Part shown: positions 1-10,349 of the stretch, piece by piece | Layout of the letters: each line of letters starts with the position of its first letter | Position numbering within the stretch: the first letter of the stretch is position 1 | Source: Cristatella mucedo | Lineage: Eukaryota; Bryozoa; Phylactolaemata; Cristatellidae | Length of the DNA: 64,000 nt | NCBI GenBank assembly: GCA_009760855.2 | Contig: WPIO01000004.1 | Span: 12,350,501 to 12,414,500, forward strand | Direction: 5' to 3' | The notes under the pieces: model-generated | The model's database searches: none | What the model was told of the DNA's origin: nothing | Seen by the model: only the letters and a program-made list of their open reading frames with translations | Made by a program: the position numbers and the translations under genes

Positions 1-640
1 TGCAATGACATCAGCCAGTTTCTGTCGTCGTGCTGAGGGTTCGGCTTAGTTAATCTTAGCATCAGTGATCATACTGCTGACATGTGGTGCACACTGTCTC
101 CTGTCCACTGCATGGCACTTGCCTCCATTATGCAAGGCCCTTCAACTCAGGTGATTCGGGCAGCCGACCCACTCGAGTGCCATCTATTACTTTTCCAATC
201 ATCTTGCCAGCTTGCGGCCAATCGTGGTGCTTTCATTTGTAATTCGCAATGCATGCAGGCCTCAACATTCGAGGCAGCTGTTGGCTCGGTCTTTTCTAGA
301 GCCTTTAGCAGAGTTAGCTCGCACATACGTCAAATTTAGTGAACCATCATAGACCGACTCAATTACTGAGCCAATATTAGGTGCAATCAGTCACATCGAG
401 GCAGGTGCCTGGGCCGACCAGCCCCAATGCACATCTCGATTTTCAGTTGTTCACTTATTTCCCATTGACTTGAATAGACAATATTGTAACAGCCCTTGTG
501 TTCAGCTTAAAGCACACATTCTTTCCCTGACAACAAGCCAGCATTGGCAGCAGCAGCAGCATTGATAGCAGCATTAGTGACATCAATGGCGGCGACAGCA
601 ATCATGGTATTGCTGAAGTGTCCGGCATGTGCTCCTGCAG
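1..640. other. Non-coding flank, presumably intron or upstream sequence of the STOML1-like gene
   Basis: I see no stomatin N-terminus, membrane hairpin or known repeat here. An Ala-rich open frame at about 544-640 is out of phase with the first recognised exon, so I do not use it. Confidence 0.4.
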
Positions 641-707
641 GTCGTACCCGAGCAGAAGCGGCTTGTGGCTTTTCGGCTGGGCCGCATGCGTGGAGTGCTT
701 GGACCAG
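641..707 (+). CDS. STOML1: STOML1-like coding exon, start of the SPFH domain
   Basis: The acceptor is CTCCTGCAG ending at 640 and the donor GTTGGT begins at 708. The exon enters in phase 0 and leaves after one base of a glycine codon. It encodes VVPEQKRLVAFRLGRMRG and then GP, the classic stomatin segment just after the membrane hairpin. An upstream exon must exist, because the preceding in-frame sequence shows no membrane segment. Confidence 0.85.
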
Positions 708-1093
708 GTTGGTGGCTGTGCTTGCTGCTTGCTGTGTGTGCACTCTGCTGTTCACCTGCTGCACACCAGCACGACGTCTCCTTTTCGCAGGGGACCTCGG
801 CGACTCCCGGGGCTCCTGCTTGCTTAGTCGTGTTGAATCCACTGCTGTTGAATCCACAACCCACTGTTGAGCGTGTACTGTGTGCCGAGGCGCACGTGGG
901 CCCAGCGCTTCTGCCTTTTTTCTACTTACACCAGGTCTTGCTTTCGTCTTGCCACTCCTCGACAGCGTGGTGGCCGTGGATGTAGCACCGCGCGCTTTCA
1001 GCGTGCCCCCATCGAGGGTAAGTGGTCTCCGATCTGAATGCTGCTATTGCTTCGTCCTGTATGATTGTCTTGCTCAATGAGAGGAGTGTGAAT

Positions 1094-1142
<49 letters not shown>

Positions 1143-4100
1143 AGGGGGAGGGAGGGGGAGGGAGGGAGGGAGAGATGAGGAGAGACTAGCTGCTGGGAAT
1201 CTTTTCGTGTTTCAATGACTTCTGTTGACCCTGTGCTTGTCACTCTAACCATGTTATGCTTATTGCCATTGAGTATGTTACCACTAAACATTCGATCATG
1301 CTTCCTTTACAGTATACGTAAAGTGCCTAGAAAGAGATGAAGTTCTCTAAGGGTGCTACACAAGTGTTTTATTATTGTTATAAGCTTCTGGACGTTAGTA
1401 GCTATCCAAACGCAAATATCTTTGATGCAGGATGTAAGATAATCAAGTCAGTCTGTCGGATGAGGACTAAGGGTTAGGAGGTTCAGAGGATAGGTAGAGT
1501 TCAGTGTCATTGATAGAGCTGGTGTCATTGTCGTTATACTTATGCATAGCCAATGTTCTCTCCTAAACCATGCGACTGCTCATTCAATTAAAACGACCAA
1601 TCTGTTCGAGTATATGCTGGGGAGGTGTGTTTTTATCTTGACACTTTGTGCAGGCAGCGTTGGAGCCAGAATTTTCTTCTAGGGGGTTGGACCTACAAAA
1701 AGATTTTGTAGTGGGGCAAGACCCGCACAATTTTCAGGTGGGCAGGGCTAGACCCGCAATCAGTGTACAATTATAGCACAAAATCGCAGAGCTATTCGGC
1801 GTGAACTTGGTGGTGCTCATTGAGTGGAGTTAATACGTAATTCCGTCGTTGGTGACGGTCGGGGTGTAGGAACAGGGGCTGTCCAGGTCGTGGTTCTGCT
1901 GTAAGGGGGCAGGGCAAATGCCCCCCTCTGGCTCTGCATATTCTGTTTGATATTGTGTCATTGCTTCCGGCAGCCCTTTAGCTGCCTCGTTTTCTGGTGC
2001 CATGGCTTCACTGGCCGTCGCCGAGCTACGCCGAGATGAAAGCCTGGAGCTTCACAATAAGGAAGCCGAACAGCATCGTCTGGCCGCTCCCGGCCATTTG
2101 TGGCTGTGGGACGACACTTCGTTGCCGTGTGGTTTTGCATTGCTGCAATCGAGTCTAAAATCGAATCCTGTTTACCTTTGCTTTGCTGTGACGTCTGCAC
2201 AATTGCTGCTCATGTGCAGGCCGTGCTGCCGATCCATTTGTCACATCCGGTTGTCGTGCCTCACTCATGTCTCTACTGGCACTGGTTCTTAGCAGAGCCT
2301 TTTCCTGTCCACTGCAGGCTTACACGAAGGATGGTGCCGTGGTAGAGATGGGAGCCAACGTCACATTCCAAGTTATGGATCCACAGCTGTCTGTGCTCTC
2401 GACGCAGGATACCAACGGCTCTCTGCGAGCGATTGGCCAGACCACGCTGCTGCGTTATCTCGCCCTCCTGAAGCTCTCTGACGTGCAGGCAAGCCTGATG
2501 TCGGTGAACAAGTACATGCAGGTGAATGATTTCGGTGCGCCGAGGTTGGTGGCAGCTCTGGGACTCGTTCATGGTACTCGCGCATGCTTACCGGCGCTTA
2601 CTCAATGTGCACTTTCGCTCTTCTGCTGCATTGCAGATCGAGCTGTCACGTGCAGTGAACCAGTGGGGCATCACCATCACACGGGTAGAGGTGTAAGTCA
2701 GTCGCTGCTGCAAGCACGCAGCCGATGCACCGACCTCGCTTCTGCCTGAACGTTCATGTATTTACTTTTCTATACGTCTACAAATTCCATCTCACTTTTA
2801 TACAAAGTTGCACCATAGAAACAGTTCTTGGGTATCTCTTTGGCCGATAGGCTGCCAGGCCATATTGATGGAGTTGCACTGTAAGTGCATAATGTTGATG
2901 ACTTCAATATATTTTCGCAGTGAGTGTTTTCATCTATTGCATTTCTCTGCTTGTTACATGTGCCAGTAATGGCCATGGTCGCTTTGAAAGCGGAACTTCA
3001 GAATGATCGATGAAGCATCATGACTGCAGGCTTCAGCTCCTACCTAGCTAGCACTGCCTTGTAGGGGAGGTGAAGGGTACATGCACGAGCCTCGCAAGTG
3101 CTATTTAGCTAATGGTTGTGGTAAGGTAGTGAACAGCTATGGTATACATGACGTTACCTCTACTAATTAAAGTGAGAAAGTCTGTCCTTCTGTCCGGCAC
3201 TTGGAAAGATACCCCACTTCCGTCACGCTACAAGATGGCGCAACGTGGTCTTCCGTGACGGAACTAATATTACTTAATGAAGTGGATCCACAGGCAGTGA
3301 GCTGGTCGTAGTCTGCTGCAAAAATGACCCACTGGTCTAGCTGAAGTGGGTCAGGTTGCTACGAGTTACGATGATGCTATGATTGCTATACCGTCTCAGA
3401 AGGCAATCGATTTTGCTAAACAAACAGACAACTTGCAAGGGAGATCCAAACTTTTTAATGTGCTTTATTTTTATTTTGTTCTCTGGTTGATAGCTTCGTT
3501 TGCTAGATTCATGCCTGTTTTCTTGTGCAGCCACGCACTTGCAAATATATAGCCGGTTTCGAGGGTGTCGGTGAATAGCTGTTTCAGACAAACTAATGCA
3601 TTAACACCGAAACACCGTGCAAATTAGCTGCTGTCAAGAACTGCCCGTTGCTTCCTCGTGCTTTAGCTAAGTGTTCACGCCGAAGCGGTTTGGCCCAGTG
3701 GTTAAGGTGCTCACCCCGACCAAGGTCTGGTCGAGATCGAGGGCTCGAGCCCTGTGGCATATGTGAAGCGCCTGAATAAAGATTAAGCTCTCGCTATAGC
3801 GCTATATAAATTAATTATATACATAATTATATATAAGCTGTTGCTATTGATTGCTGCTGCTTTGCTTGTTTGCCTAAGTATAGTGCACCTCCAGTCAGCC
3901 CGCTTGCAAAGGCAGGGCCGCGTTTGCACTCGCTGCTCTGCACGCTCGACGAAGTCTGGTGAACGAAATTGTTTGGCTCGTCTCCAGCTCTCCGCCTAGG
4001 CTGCTTCACATGCTGCCCGAGCCGGACGCGATGCAGGACATCAAGGCTGTGCTGTCAGCGCTGTTCAACGGGCCGTCGGCAGCGGCGCAAGAGCAGCCAG

Positions 4101-7100
4101 GGGCGGAAGTTCGCCAGATGCAGCCGCAGCCGTCGTCTGCTTTGCCATTCACCTTTGGTCCTGCAGTGGCCACCCGCACAGGTATGCAAGCAAGTGTGAC
4201 ATTCTATCGAGTACACGACGCCAGCCAGCGGCTTCCTAAAATGTGTGTTTTCTTTCAAGCTCTTGAGCCACCGAGGAATGTGAATGATGCACCGAGCACT
4301 GACGCAATCAGGCACCGTATCGAGCCTCGTTCATAACGTTATTTGTCCCCCCCCCAGCCAGCGGCAACAAACTTGGTTTAATATCAGTAACCGGATTGTC
4401 CCAGGAGTAGAATTAAGTCAGTCGTGGGCCTGCTGGTGCCATGGCTTGCATTGACCGGCTTTGCTTGAACTAATAATGATAATAATAATAATAATGCACT
4501 TGATAAAGTGCCCTCAGAGAACTCAATCTCTCTCTAGGCGCTTTACATTTGCTGCAAAGGGAAATGCAGTTGAATAGTGAGTAATATCATGCTTAAAAAA
4601 CAAACAAAATGAATAACATGGTTAGGGGTGACATGCACTGGGTCAGCATGCAAATGTGGTTAGTGGCAGCATGTACAGTGTCAGCACGCATAAGCACATG
4701 AAAGACGAATCACAGGGACCCACTAAATGCTGTCCTAAATAGGTGTGTTTTTAAGTTCTTTTTAAATGTGGTCAGGTCAGGGGATGTTCTGACACAGGTC
4801 GGGAGGGAGTTCCAGGCTTTGGGAGAATACGAACTAAATGCACAGTCTCCAAAGGATTTGAGGTTTGTACGAGGTATTTGTAGACTGTTGGATTCCGAAA
4901 AGCAGGTGGTACGATGCTTGACCTGATGGGGGAGTATATCTGAGAGATAGGCTGGAGCCAAAGAATGAAGTGACCTAAACGTGAGCGACAAAACCTTGAA
5001 GTCTAAGCATGTATGCACAACAGTCGGAGGGCATAGAGCAGAATGACAAGACACGATGTACTTATATGAGCCTACCAGCTAGGAGGTGTGTGCTCATAGC
5101 CGAAGTGAGATGGACTCCTACCCAGTGCGGTTTAGCTGTGCTTCATCTGCTGTGCTCGAAAGTAGACTCTTTTTAGGGAGTGAGCCCCTATGAGGTGGCT
5201 TGCAAGCAAACTGTACAGCACGACACACTAAGTTGACTTTGGTTAGCCACCCTTCTTTGATTAGCCACCCTTTTCTGAGAGCAGCAGACGACAGTGGCTG
5301 CTGGCACTCAACAGTGGCTGCTAGCGCTTGGCAGCTCAAAACGGTCGCCGCCTCGGGTCTTTTGCTAGCCAAGATGATTGCTCGTAGCTGCCGACCAATC
5401 AGGCTTGCTCTGGAAGCTACCGGTGAGTCGTGATTAGCCCAACCGATGCTGGAGTATCATTTTCTGTAGTCTTTCCGGGCTCGGCACGTGCAGTGTTGCA
5501 GGTCAGTTCATTGAGAAAACTGATGCCTCGGCAGAGCTCTGAATGCAAGCTTGGCTCTTCATGACTCTTCTGACTTTCACCACAGCCGTAGACACTCCAG
5601 TTGGGCCGAACCACATGTCCGCCGCTCATTGTCCAGGCTGATTAATGGCCCATCATATGACATTGCGTTTGCCATGGCCTGTCTGGACTTTCATCGAGCA
5701 TGCTCCTGTAAGGATGATGGAACTTGCACAGCGATGCGGTTAAATGTCTTCTCACTGCAGCTGCCTTCAAGTCGGAGGCGAGTGCTGAAAGTGCCCTGGC
5801 TCGTATATCGTCCATGGTGAATGAGGATGTAGTGCGAAGCGTTGCTGCCATCTATGAATTCGAACTCACCGGACCTGGAGGGGGTATTTATTTTTTGGAT
5901 TTGAAGAACGGTAGGTTTGCATGCTGCAATGGGTGCTAAGCGGGATTCACCTGTCACAATTTCACACTCATGCGTCTCGGTTTAGCCATTCGATATTGTT
6001 TTTTTACTCTGGCGAAATGCGACTTGAGGTTATCCAAAAGAAATCAGAAATGAACTACTGCAATGACATAGAAGCAGAGCTGAACTCACATTTAAAATTT
6101 CAAGTTGATCGTTGATCCATTAAGTATTAACGGAGTTATGTAATTTACAAATCACAAATGTATACTGTAATTGTTGCTGTTTAAAATTTTAAAGCATGTA
6201 CCTCTCCAAGTTGCAAACGTGTAACTCGATGTACCAAGGCTCAGCAAGTTAGGACACACGCCGTATATGATGCTAAGATCGGCAAATTTGTTATTCGTAG
6301 ATATGTTGCTTCCAGTTGACTTAGGCATTAGACATAGTTTGCTTGTGTGTTTTTTGATGCTTTCCTTTAATATGGAGATCATCAAGTCTTCAGATCTCAT
6401 TTCTAACGCGTTTGTCTTTTGAATGGTACCCTAAACAATTAGTCTATTGTTCGACCAATCGTCTCAGTATTTTCTTGACATTTACCCTTAAGAGAAGCAG
6501 TCTCAAATAAGAGCACATTAGAAGGAGAACAGTAGGTATGGGGTCTCAAGAGCTAGTAGTCTTCTTTGACTGGGAGATAAACTTGTAGATGAGATCTCAA
6601 TAGGCAGGCTTGAAGATAAACGTTGAGGTAAAGCAGCAAACTGAGGGTAAGGAGTTCAGTGGAGATGCTTACGTGCTTATGCGTGCTGACACTGTGCATG
6701 TTGCCACTAACCACATTTGCATGCTGACCCTGTGCATGTCACCCCTAACTATGTTATTCATTTTGTTTGTTTTTCAAGCATGATTTTACTTACCATTCAA
6801 TTGCGTTTCCCTATGCAGCAAATGTAAAGCGCCTAGAAAGAGATTAACTTCTCTGAGGGCACTTTATCAAGTACATTATTATTATTATTATTATTATATG
6901 CTACATTGGATATGTAGTCTCTAATTGTATCTACCTTGCTGAGAAAGAAGCTAGAATAATGATCTTTTAGATTACTCCAACGATTGCTGACCTAGGAGCA
7001 CTTACAGAGATGGTTGATGGTTGGTATCAGCATTTTTGGATTGTGCCTCTAGGATTCCACCATGGTTTGATAAATGCCAGACTTGACCTTGGCAGACTGA

Positions 7101-10040
7101 ACAAGATTTGCACGTGGTCAGATGTGCAACATCTGGTAATAATAGGAATTGAAACCACACAATTGCAGGAGCCTATGTGATCAAATGTGTGACCTTTGTT
7201 GTGACTCGGGCCATGCACATGAGCCACAAGAGAAAACGAATAAGCCGATTTGTGAAATTTGGCACATAGGGGATCAGTCGGGTCATCGAAATAAATGTTA
7301 AAATCACCCAGTATTAGGAAAGGATCATGTCTGGAACATGTGGCAAAATGAGATCCAAAAAAAATATTAAATCAAGACTTGATACCCGAGGGGCTATAAT
7401 TACTGCTAACATTGTCAGCTTGCTGTTCTAGAGAATCAGTAGTGTGACAAAGCAACAAGTCCTGGCTCCAACACCAAGCACTACATTAGCAGAAACCACA
7501 TCGGCCGAGCCCAGTCTACGCAATCTAGACGGCTGCCGGCGTAGAGGGATCGAGCCCTCTCCCTTCTCATCCTTCGGCAGCCCTTGTATTTCATGCATGC
7601 ATTGTTTTTGCACTTGTTGAGCCTTTGTTTGTTCCACCACCACCACCCCGGGAACCCCGATAGCTAGAGGCAGTTTGTGGTAGATGGATGTCCACACAGA
7701 TGCCAGTAATGCATGGATTTCTGCCGGACTGTCGAGTCATCCACCGAGAGCCATTGTCGGCCCCTCAACCACCCTAGAGTCTGCTGCTGCTTAGGTATTC
7801 TGATCCTGCTTAGGGCCTTCACCCAATTCTCTCTAGCTTCTGAGTCATGTTCGTTCACAAGTTGGCATCGGTTATGGTCGAGCAGTCACTTGATTTCAGC
7901 CAGATCCTAGTCTTCGGGAGATACTTAATTGACTAATCCTGTCATAGGCATCGGCATCCAGAAATGCATTTGAACAGCAACAGAGAAGCACTACTATTCA
8001 TGCACTATCGTACCGAGTAGTATGGTTGCTAAGGAGCAGGCACAGCTAGAACAGCAGCTATCTCAGGTGCAGGGGCACATAAGTGCATTCCGACCTAACA
8101 ACAAGCACAAGTGGCAAGTATTTAGACAGTCATAAGCACGTATTGTCACATGTGCTATGATAAAAAAAATATGCTACACTACGGTGAAACATGCTTTCAA
8201 CAGGTCTTATCAGTGCCAAAATTCGTGCTGGATTCTCTCAGCAACTTTGATTTCAAATACAAAAATTACCATTTTCATAATTCGCTAGCAGCACATGGCG
8301 AACCAGAAGCAGGCTACCGGTTGAGGCCTGAGAGCCAGGTGACATGCTTCCAAAAGACACATGCCACCAGAGGTGTCCCTCCCGCCTACCCTACGATTTG
8401 CTGACCCAGGCAAGATACAGTTTAAACCCACTTCCCGTTAAGGTTCAACCTACCCCTTAAAAAGTGTCTGGATGCTTCTCTGACAAGAATAAAAACAATC
8501 CCCACATCAGTGGCATAGGGTAGCTTTTGTATGTACAGCGTATGGGCGTCAACAGATGTATTCCTACATCATCGTCTGTTGGAGATGGCAACCATTAAGA
8601 CTGGTGACTCCAGTGGCCGGTTTTCTGCTTGCACACCAGCGCATAACAACTTCCGGAGCAGTTTAAAAGAATTAGTAGCACCCTGTCAACCCTGTATTTT
8701 ACTACCTGAACTCGTTTCTAAACGCCCTGTTCCTTAAAATGCTCCCCTTAAAGTAATTTTGCTTTCAAAAAACCCTGAATAGCCCCAAGCAAATCCCGCA
8801 AAGTTCTCTATACACTCTGAATCTACCTCTGTCCAAGTTGTATTTATTATGTATTATTTATTATGTATACTATTATTTGTAAGTGTAACACGTGGGGTTG
8901 TTGGGTAGGTTAAACAAAACACATGGAAGAGGCAAATGCTGTTAACCTTGAGGTGCTCCTGCTTTTCCCTGTTGTATGGCAAGCTGTCCTTGTATGCCTT
9001 ATGCACTAACACGTGTCATTTTAAGAACCACCGACTCCGTGAGGTAATATTCATGTTTTTAGCTGCACACTCCCTTTTGTTAAGGTTTATCGTTTGCATA
9101 GCACACCCTAGATTTCTGGCAGGACAGTAAACCAAATTGTCTATGAATGGTTTACTTATGGCTATACATTTGTCTGAGATTTACTTGGGCAGTCCGGGCT
9201 AGCCAGTCATGTGTACTTGGTCTTTGTGGTTTAGCATGTTTCATGTTGGCATCGCTGTTGCCATGTAAAAGTCTTGTGCACTCTTCTTGGTTTTCTGATG
9301 ACACCGTTGTTTATACTGCCACTGATGTTCATCAGTTCAAAGGGTTTCACCAACTTTAGCTTGTTTCGCCAGATTGCCTTCAACGGCTAATGTTGGGAAT
9401 ATGACCATATGATTACAGACCGAGATCGTGGGTTCGAATCCTGCAGTTGAGCGATCCTTTATTGCCAACTACAAGATGGGGATGGCCGATAAGGCTCTTC
9501 TGCCACTATGCAAATGAGGCTATTAAATCAGTTAAGATTTTTTAACAGGGGTCATCCTATTCAGAATCTGGGCTTGCTTTGGTATCTGTTAGCCGTTGTA
9601 GTTGGAAATGATTAGATATTCATGACAGAAGCAGTAGGTGGCAGCCAAGTGCACCTTAGGTACCGTGTCAAGATATTTAGTCTCAGAGTGCTTGTAGCAG
9701 TGGTGGCAGGGGAAAGTGTGTTTAATGCATGTGGGCATGGATCTTATCGTCATTGAGTATTCTTTGTGCTTGTTACAAAATAAGCTTGAGTGTAACAACG
9801 CAACGGCGAAGCACCCACTATAGTGCGCTTTCTGTTATTCCAGGTTGTGGTTGTGCCGGCAAGGGAAAGCCCCCTGGCGATAACGCAGACGTGATCATCT
9901 CCTTGCCGGCTGCCGACATGCAAGGATTTTTAGACGGCTCAGTCAGCCCACTGCATGCCTACCTTTCTGGCCAAATATCCGTCAGTGGTGATCTTAGGCT
10001 TGCAACCCGTCTGAGTACTCTTGCTAGTGATTTGAAATAG
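641..10040 (+). CDS. STOML1: Stomatin-like protein 1 (STOML1/UNC-24 type), 5'-incomplete, 7 coding exons
   Basis: Coding exons are 641-707, 935-1017, 2318-2521, 2637-2692, 4000-4181, 5761-5910 and 9844-10040. They join in one frame to 312 residues and a TAG stop. Residues 1-137 form an SPFH/stomatin domain: the VVPEQKRLVAFRLGR start that normally follows the membrane hairpin, then GPGLAFVLP, AFSVPP, YTKDGAVVEMGANVTF, GQTTLLRYL and WGITITRVEV. Residues 138-197 are a low-complexity linker. Residues 198-312 form an SCP2 domain (IYFLDLKNG, ADVIISLPAADM, AYLSGQISVSGDL). Stomatin plus SCP2 is the STOML1/UNC-24 architecture; known members are membrane-anchored proteins of late endosome or plasma membrane linked to cholesterol handling and channel regulation. 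The membrane hairpin and N-terminus are not seen, so at least one exon is missing. Introns are GT-AG; the first donor (GTTGGT) is weak. The start at 641 is an exon boundary, not a translation start. Family assignment is firm; exon ends are inferred from phase and splice consensus. Confidence 0.88.
935..1017 (+). CDS. STOML1: STOML1-like coding exon
   Basis: The acceptor TTACACCAG ends at 934 and a consensus donor GTAAGT begins at 1018. Two bases complete the split glycine codon, then 27 codons read LAFVLPLLDSVVAVDV followed by APRAFSVPPSR. This matches the GPG..F.LP..D....VD.....F.VPP pattern of stomatins. Confidence 0.88.
1099..1175. repeat. (GA)n / (GGGA)n microsatellite
   Basis: About 38 bases of pure AG dinucleotide repeat grade into GGGA/GGGGGA repeats. 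It lies in the STOML1-like intron between 1017 and 2318. Confidence 0.95.
1220..1381 (+). mobile_element. LINE-A 3' tail fragment
   Basis: It ends with the family hairpin (AAGTGCCTAGAAAGAGA ... TTCTCTAAGGGTGC) and a short TTATTATTG tail. The preceding bases match the 3' UTR of longer LINE-A copies (CCCTGTGC..GTCAC..TAACCATGTTAT). It is severely 5'-truncated and intronic. Confidence 0.8.
1655..1937. mobile_element. hAT-like MITE, diverged copy
   Basis: It begins CAGCGTTGGAGCCAGAATTT and ends with CCCCCCTCTGGCTCTGCA, imperfect terminal inverted repeats of the CAGTGGC.RAGCCAG type seen in hAT-derived MITEs. The interior is rich in GGGG/CCCC blocks and carries no coding sequence. It shares its ends and layout with 25675-25885. 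No clean target duplication is seen. Confidence 0.5.
1938..2317. other. Intron remainder before the SPFH core exon
   Basis: No repeat or exon is recognised. Open frames here do not match stomatin sequence. Confidence 0.4.
2318..2521 (+). CDS. STOML1: STOML1-like coding exon, core of the SPFH domain
   Basis: The acceptor CCACTGCAG ends at 2317 and the donor GTGAAT begins at 2522. The exon holds 68 codons in phase 0. It carries YTKDGAVVEMGANVTFQV, DPQLSVLSTQD and GQTTLLRYL, which correspond to the central beta strands and first helix of the SPFH fold. Confidence 0.92.
2637..2692 (+). CDS. STOML1: STOML1-like coding exon, end of the SPFH domain
   Basis: The acceptor GCATTGCAG ends at 2636. The donor is read as GTAAGT at 2693, which leaves phase 2 and fits the next exon. 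It encodes IELSRAVNQWGITITRVEV, the stomatin segment that normally reads ..W G..V.RVE.. Confidence 0.85.
2693..3684. other. STOML1-like intron, no recognised element
   Basis: AT-leaning sequence without a long open frame or recognisable repeat end. Confidence 0.4.
3685..3835 (+). mobile_element. tRNA-derived SINE family 1
   Basis: The tRNA-like head has an A-box-like TGGCCCAGTGGTTAAGGTG and a B-box-like GGCTCGAGCCC. The 3' end is a LINE-A-like hairpin (AAGCGCCTGAATAAAGATTA ... CTATAGCGCTAT) followed by an AT-rich tail. It lies in the intron before the linker exon. Confidence 0.8.
4000..4181 (+). CDS. STOML1: STOML1-like coding exon, linker between SPFH and SCP2
   Basis: The acceptor is CTCCGCCTAG ending at 3999 and the donor GTATGC begins at 4182. 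One base completes a valine codon, then 60 codons follow, rich in Ala, Gln and Pro (for example PQPSSALPFTF). The linker is not conserved in sequence. The exon is supported by its open frame, codon-like composition and matching phases on both sides. Confidence 0.75.
4471..5003 (-). mobile_element. LINE-A, 5'-truncated copy
   Basis: Read on the minus strand, it holds the end of the reverse transcriptase ORF (FKVLSLTFRSLHSLAPAYL, KAWNSLPTCVRTSPDLTTFK, LFRTAFSGSL), the 3' UTR, the terminal hairpin and an (ATT)n tail. It lies in the intron between 4181 and 5761. The ORF is only the C-terminal fragment. Confidence 0.9.
5004..5760. other. STOML1-like intron, no recognised element
   Basis: It contains a short direct duplication around 5240-5330 (TTAGCCACCCTT and AACAGTGGCTGCT-type repeats). 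No exon or transposon end is recognised. Confidence 0.4.
5761..5910 (+). CDS. STOML1: STOML1-like coding exon, first half of the SCP2 domain
   Basis: The acceptor CTCACTGCAG ends at 5760 and the donor GTAGGT begins at 5911. It encodes helix-forming sequence (ARISSMVNEDVVRSVAAIYE) followed by GGGIYFLDLKNG, the beta strands that open an SCP2 fold. Confidence 0.88.
6535..7345 (-). mobile_element. LINE-A endonuclease/linker fragment, interrupted by another LINE-A tail
   Basis: On the minus strand, 7330-7250 encodes LILGDFNIYFD, the APE endonuclease GDFN motif, and about 7140-7100 encodes TSDHVQILF, the SDH motif. The part at 6902-7000 and 6535-6664 matches the endonuclease-RT linker seen at 20540-20730. 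A plus-strand LINE-A tail (6670-6897) splits it. It has stops and is dead. Confidence 0.8.
6670..6897 (+). mobile_element. LINE-A 3' tail inserted into an older LINE-A copy
   Basis: It consists of a LINE-A 3' UTR, the hairpin (AAAGCGCCTAGAAAGAGATT ... CTCTGAGGGCACTTT) and (ATT)n. It is flanked by ATGCT at 6665-6669 and 6898-6902, a candidate short target duplication. The interrupted element is in the opposite orientation. Confidence 0.8.
7346..9400. other. STOML1-like intron, possible diverged LINE 5' region then unassigned DNA
   Basis: 7350-7910 adjoins the LINE-A endonuclease fragment and may be its 5' continuation on the minus strand (a 64-codon open frame at 7664-7858). I see no diagnostic motif. 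7960-9400 shows no recognised feature. Confidence 0.3.
9405..9545 (+). mobile_element. tRNA-derived SINE family 2
   Basis: It has a B-box GTGGGTTCGAATCCTG, then CAGTTGAGCGATCCTTTATT, the GGCTCTTCTGCC block and the 3' end CAAATGAGGCTATTAAATCA. The A-box half is degraded. It lies in the intron before the last STOML1-like exon. Confidence 0.75.
9844..10040 (+). CDS. STOML1: STOML1-like terminal coding exon, end of the SCP2 domain
   Basis: The acceptor TTATTCCAG ends at 9843 and the TAG stop is at 10038-10040. It encodes ADVIISLPAADMQGFLDG and then HAYLSGQISVSGDLRLATRL, a clear SCP2 signature (a D..L.M....F..... segment, then ....A...G.....GD......L). It is separated from the previous exon by a 3.9-kb intron full of LINE fragments. 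Confidence 0.92.
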
Positions 10041-10221
10041 CCGGCTGCTTGTAGACTGCAGCTTCACACGAAATATGTTCTCTGTCAATGTATTATATTA
10101 TGATTAGGAACCACGTGTGTCCCTTGCTCATGCATATTACTGCTCGCAGCTTCATTATGTGTGCCTGACATCATATGTCGCATGCAGGCTGCACATCTCT
10201 AATCTACATGTGCCCTAATTT

Positions 10222-10285
10222 GCTGGGTCTTAGCCCATTGGTAAGGCACTTCGTCACCCAATCGCTGATTTGACACCTGTTGCAG
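10222..10285 (+). mobile_element. Degenerate SINE family 2 head in the 3' UTR
   Basis: GGTCTTAGCCCATTGGTAAG resembles the A-box half of the SINE at 33295. The B-box is not intact. The match is weak. Confidence 0.35.
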
Positions 10286-10343
10286 CCAACTTAAAATTTC
10301 TTGCTTCAATTGGAGTGCAATCTGCAAAGCTCTTTTGCTGCTA

Positions 10344-10349
10344 AATAAA
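10344..10349 (+). promoter_or_regulatory. Candidate poly(A) signal of the STOML1-like gene
   Basis: An AATAAA hexamer lies 304 bases after the stop codon. It sits next to a degenerate SINE-like stretch, so part of the 3' UTR may be repeat-derived. Confidence 0.45.

Noticed and set aside
544-640. Ala-rich hydrophobic plus frame, considered as the missing STOML1 membrane hairpin
   Set aside because: It is out of frame with the SPFH exon, with no donor between them, and does not resemble the conserved hairpin.
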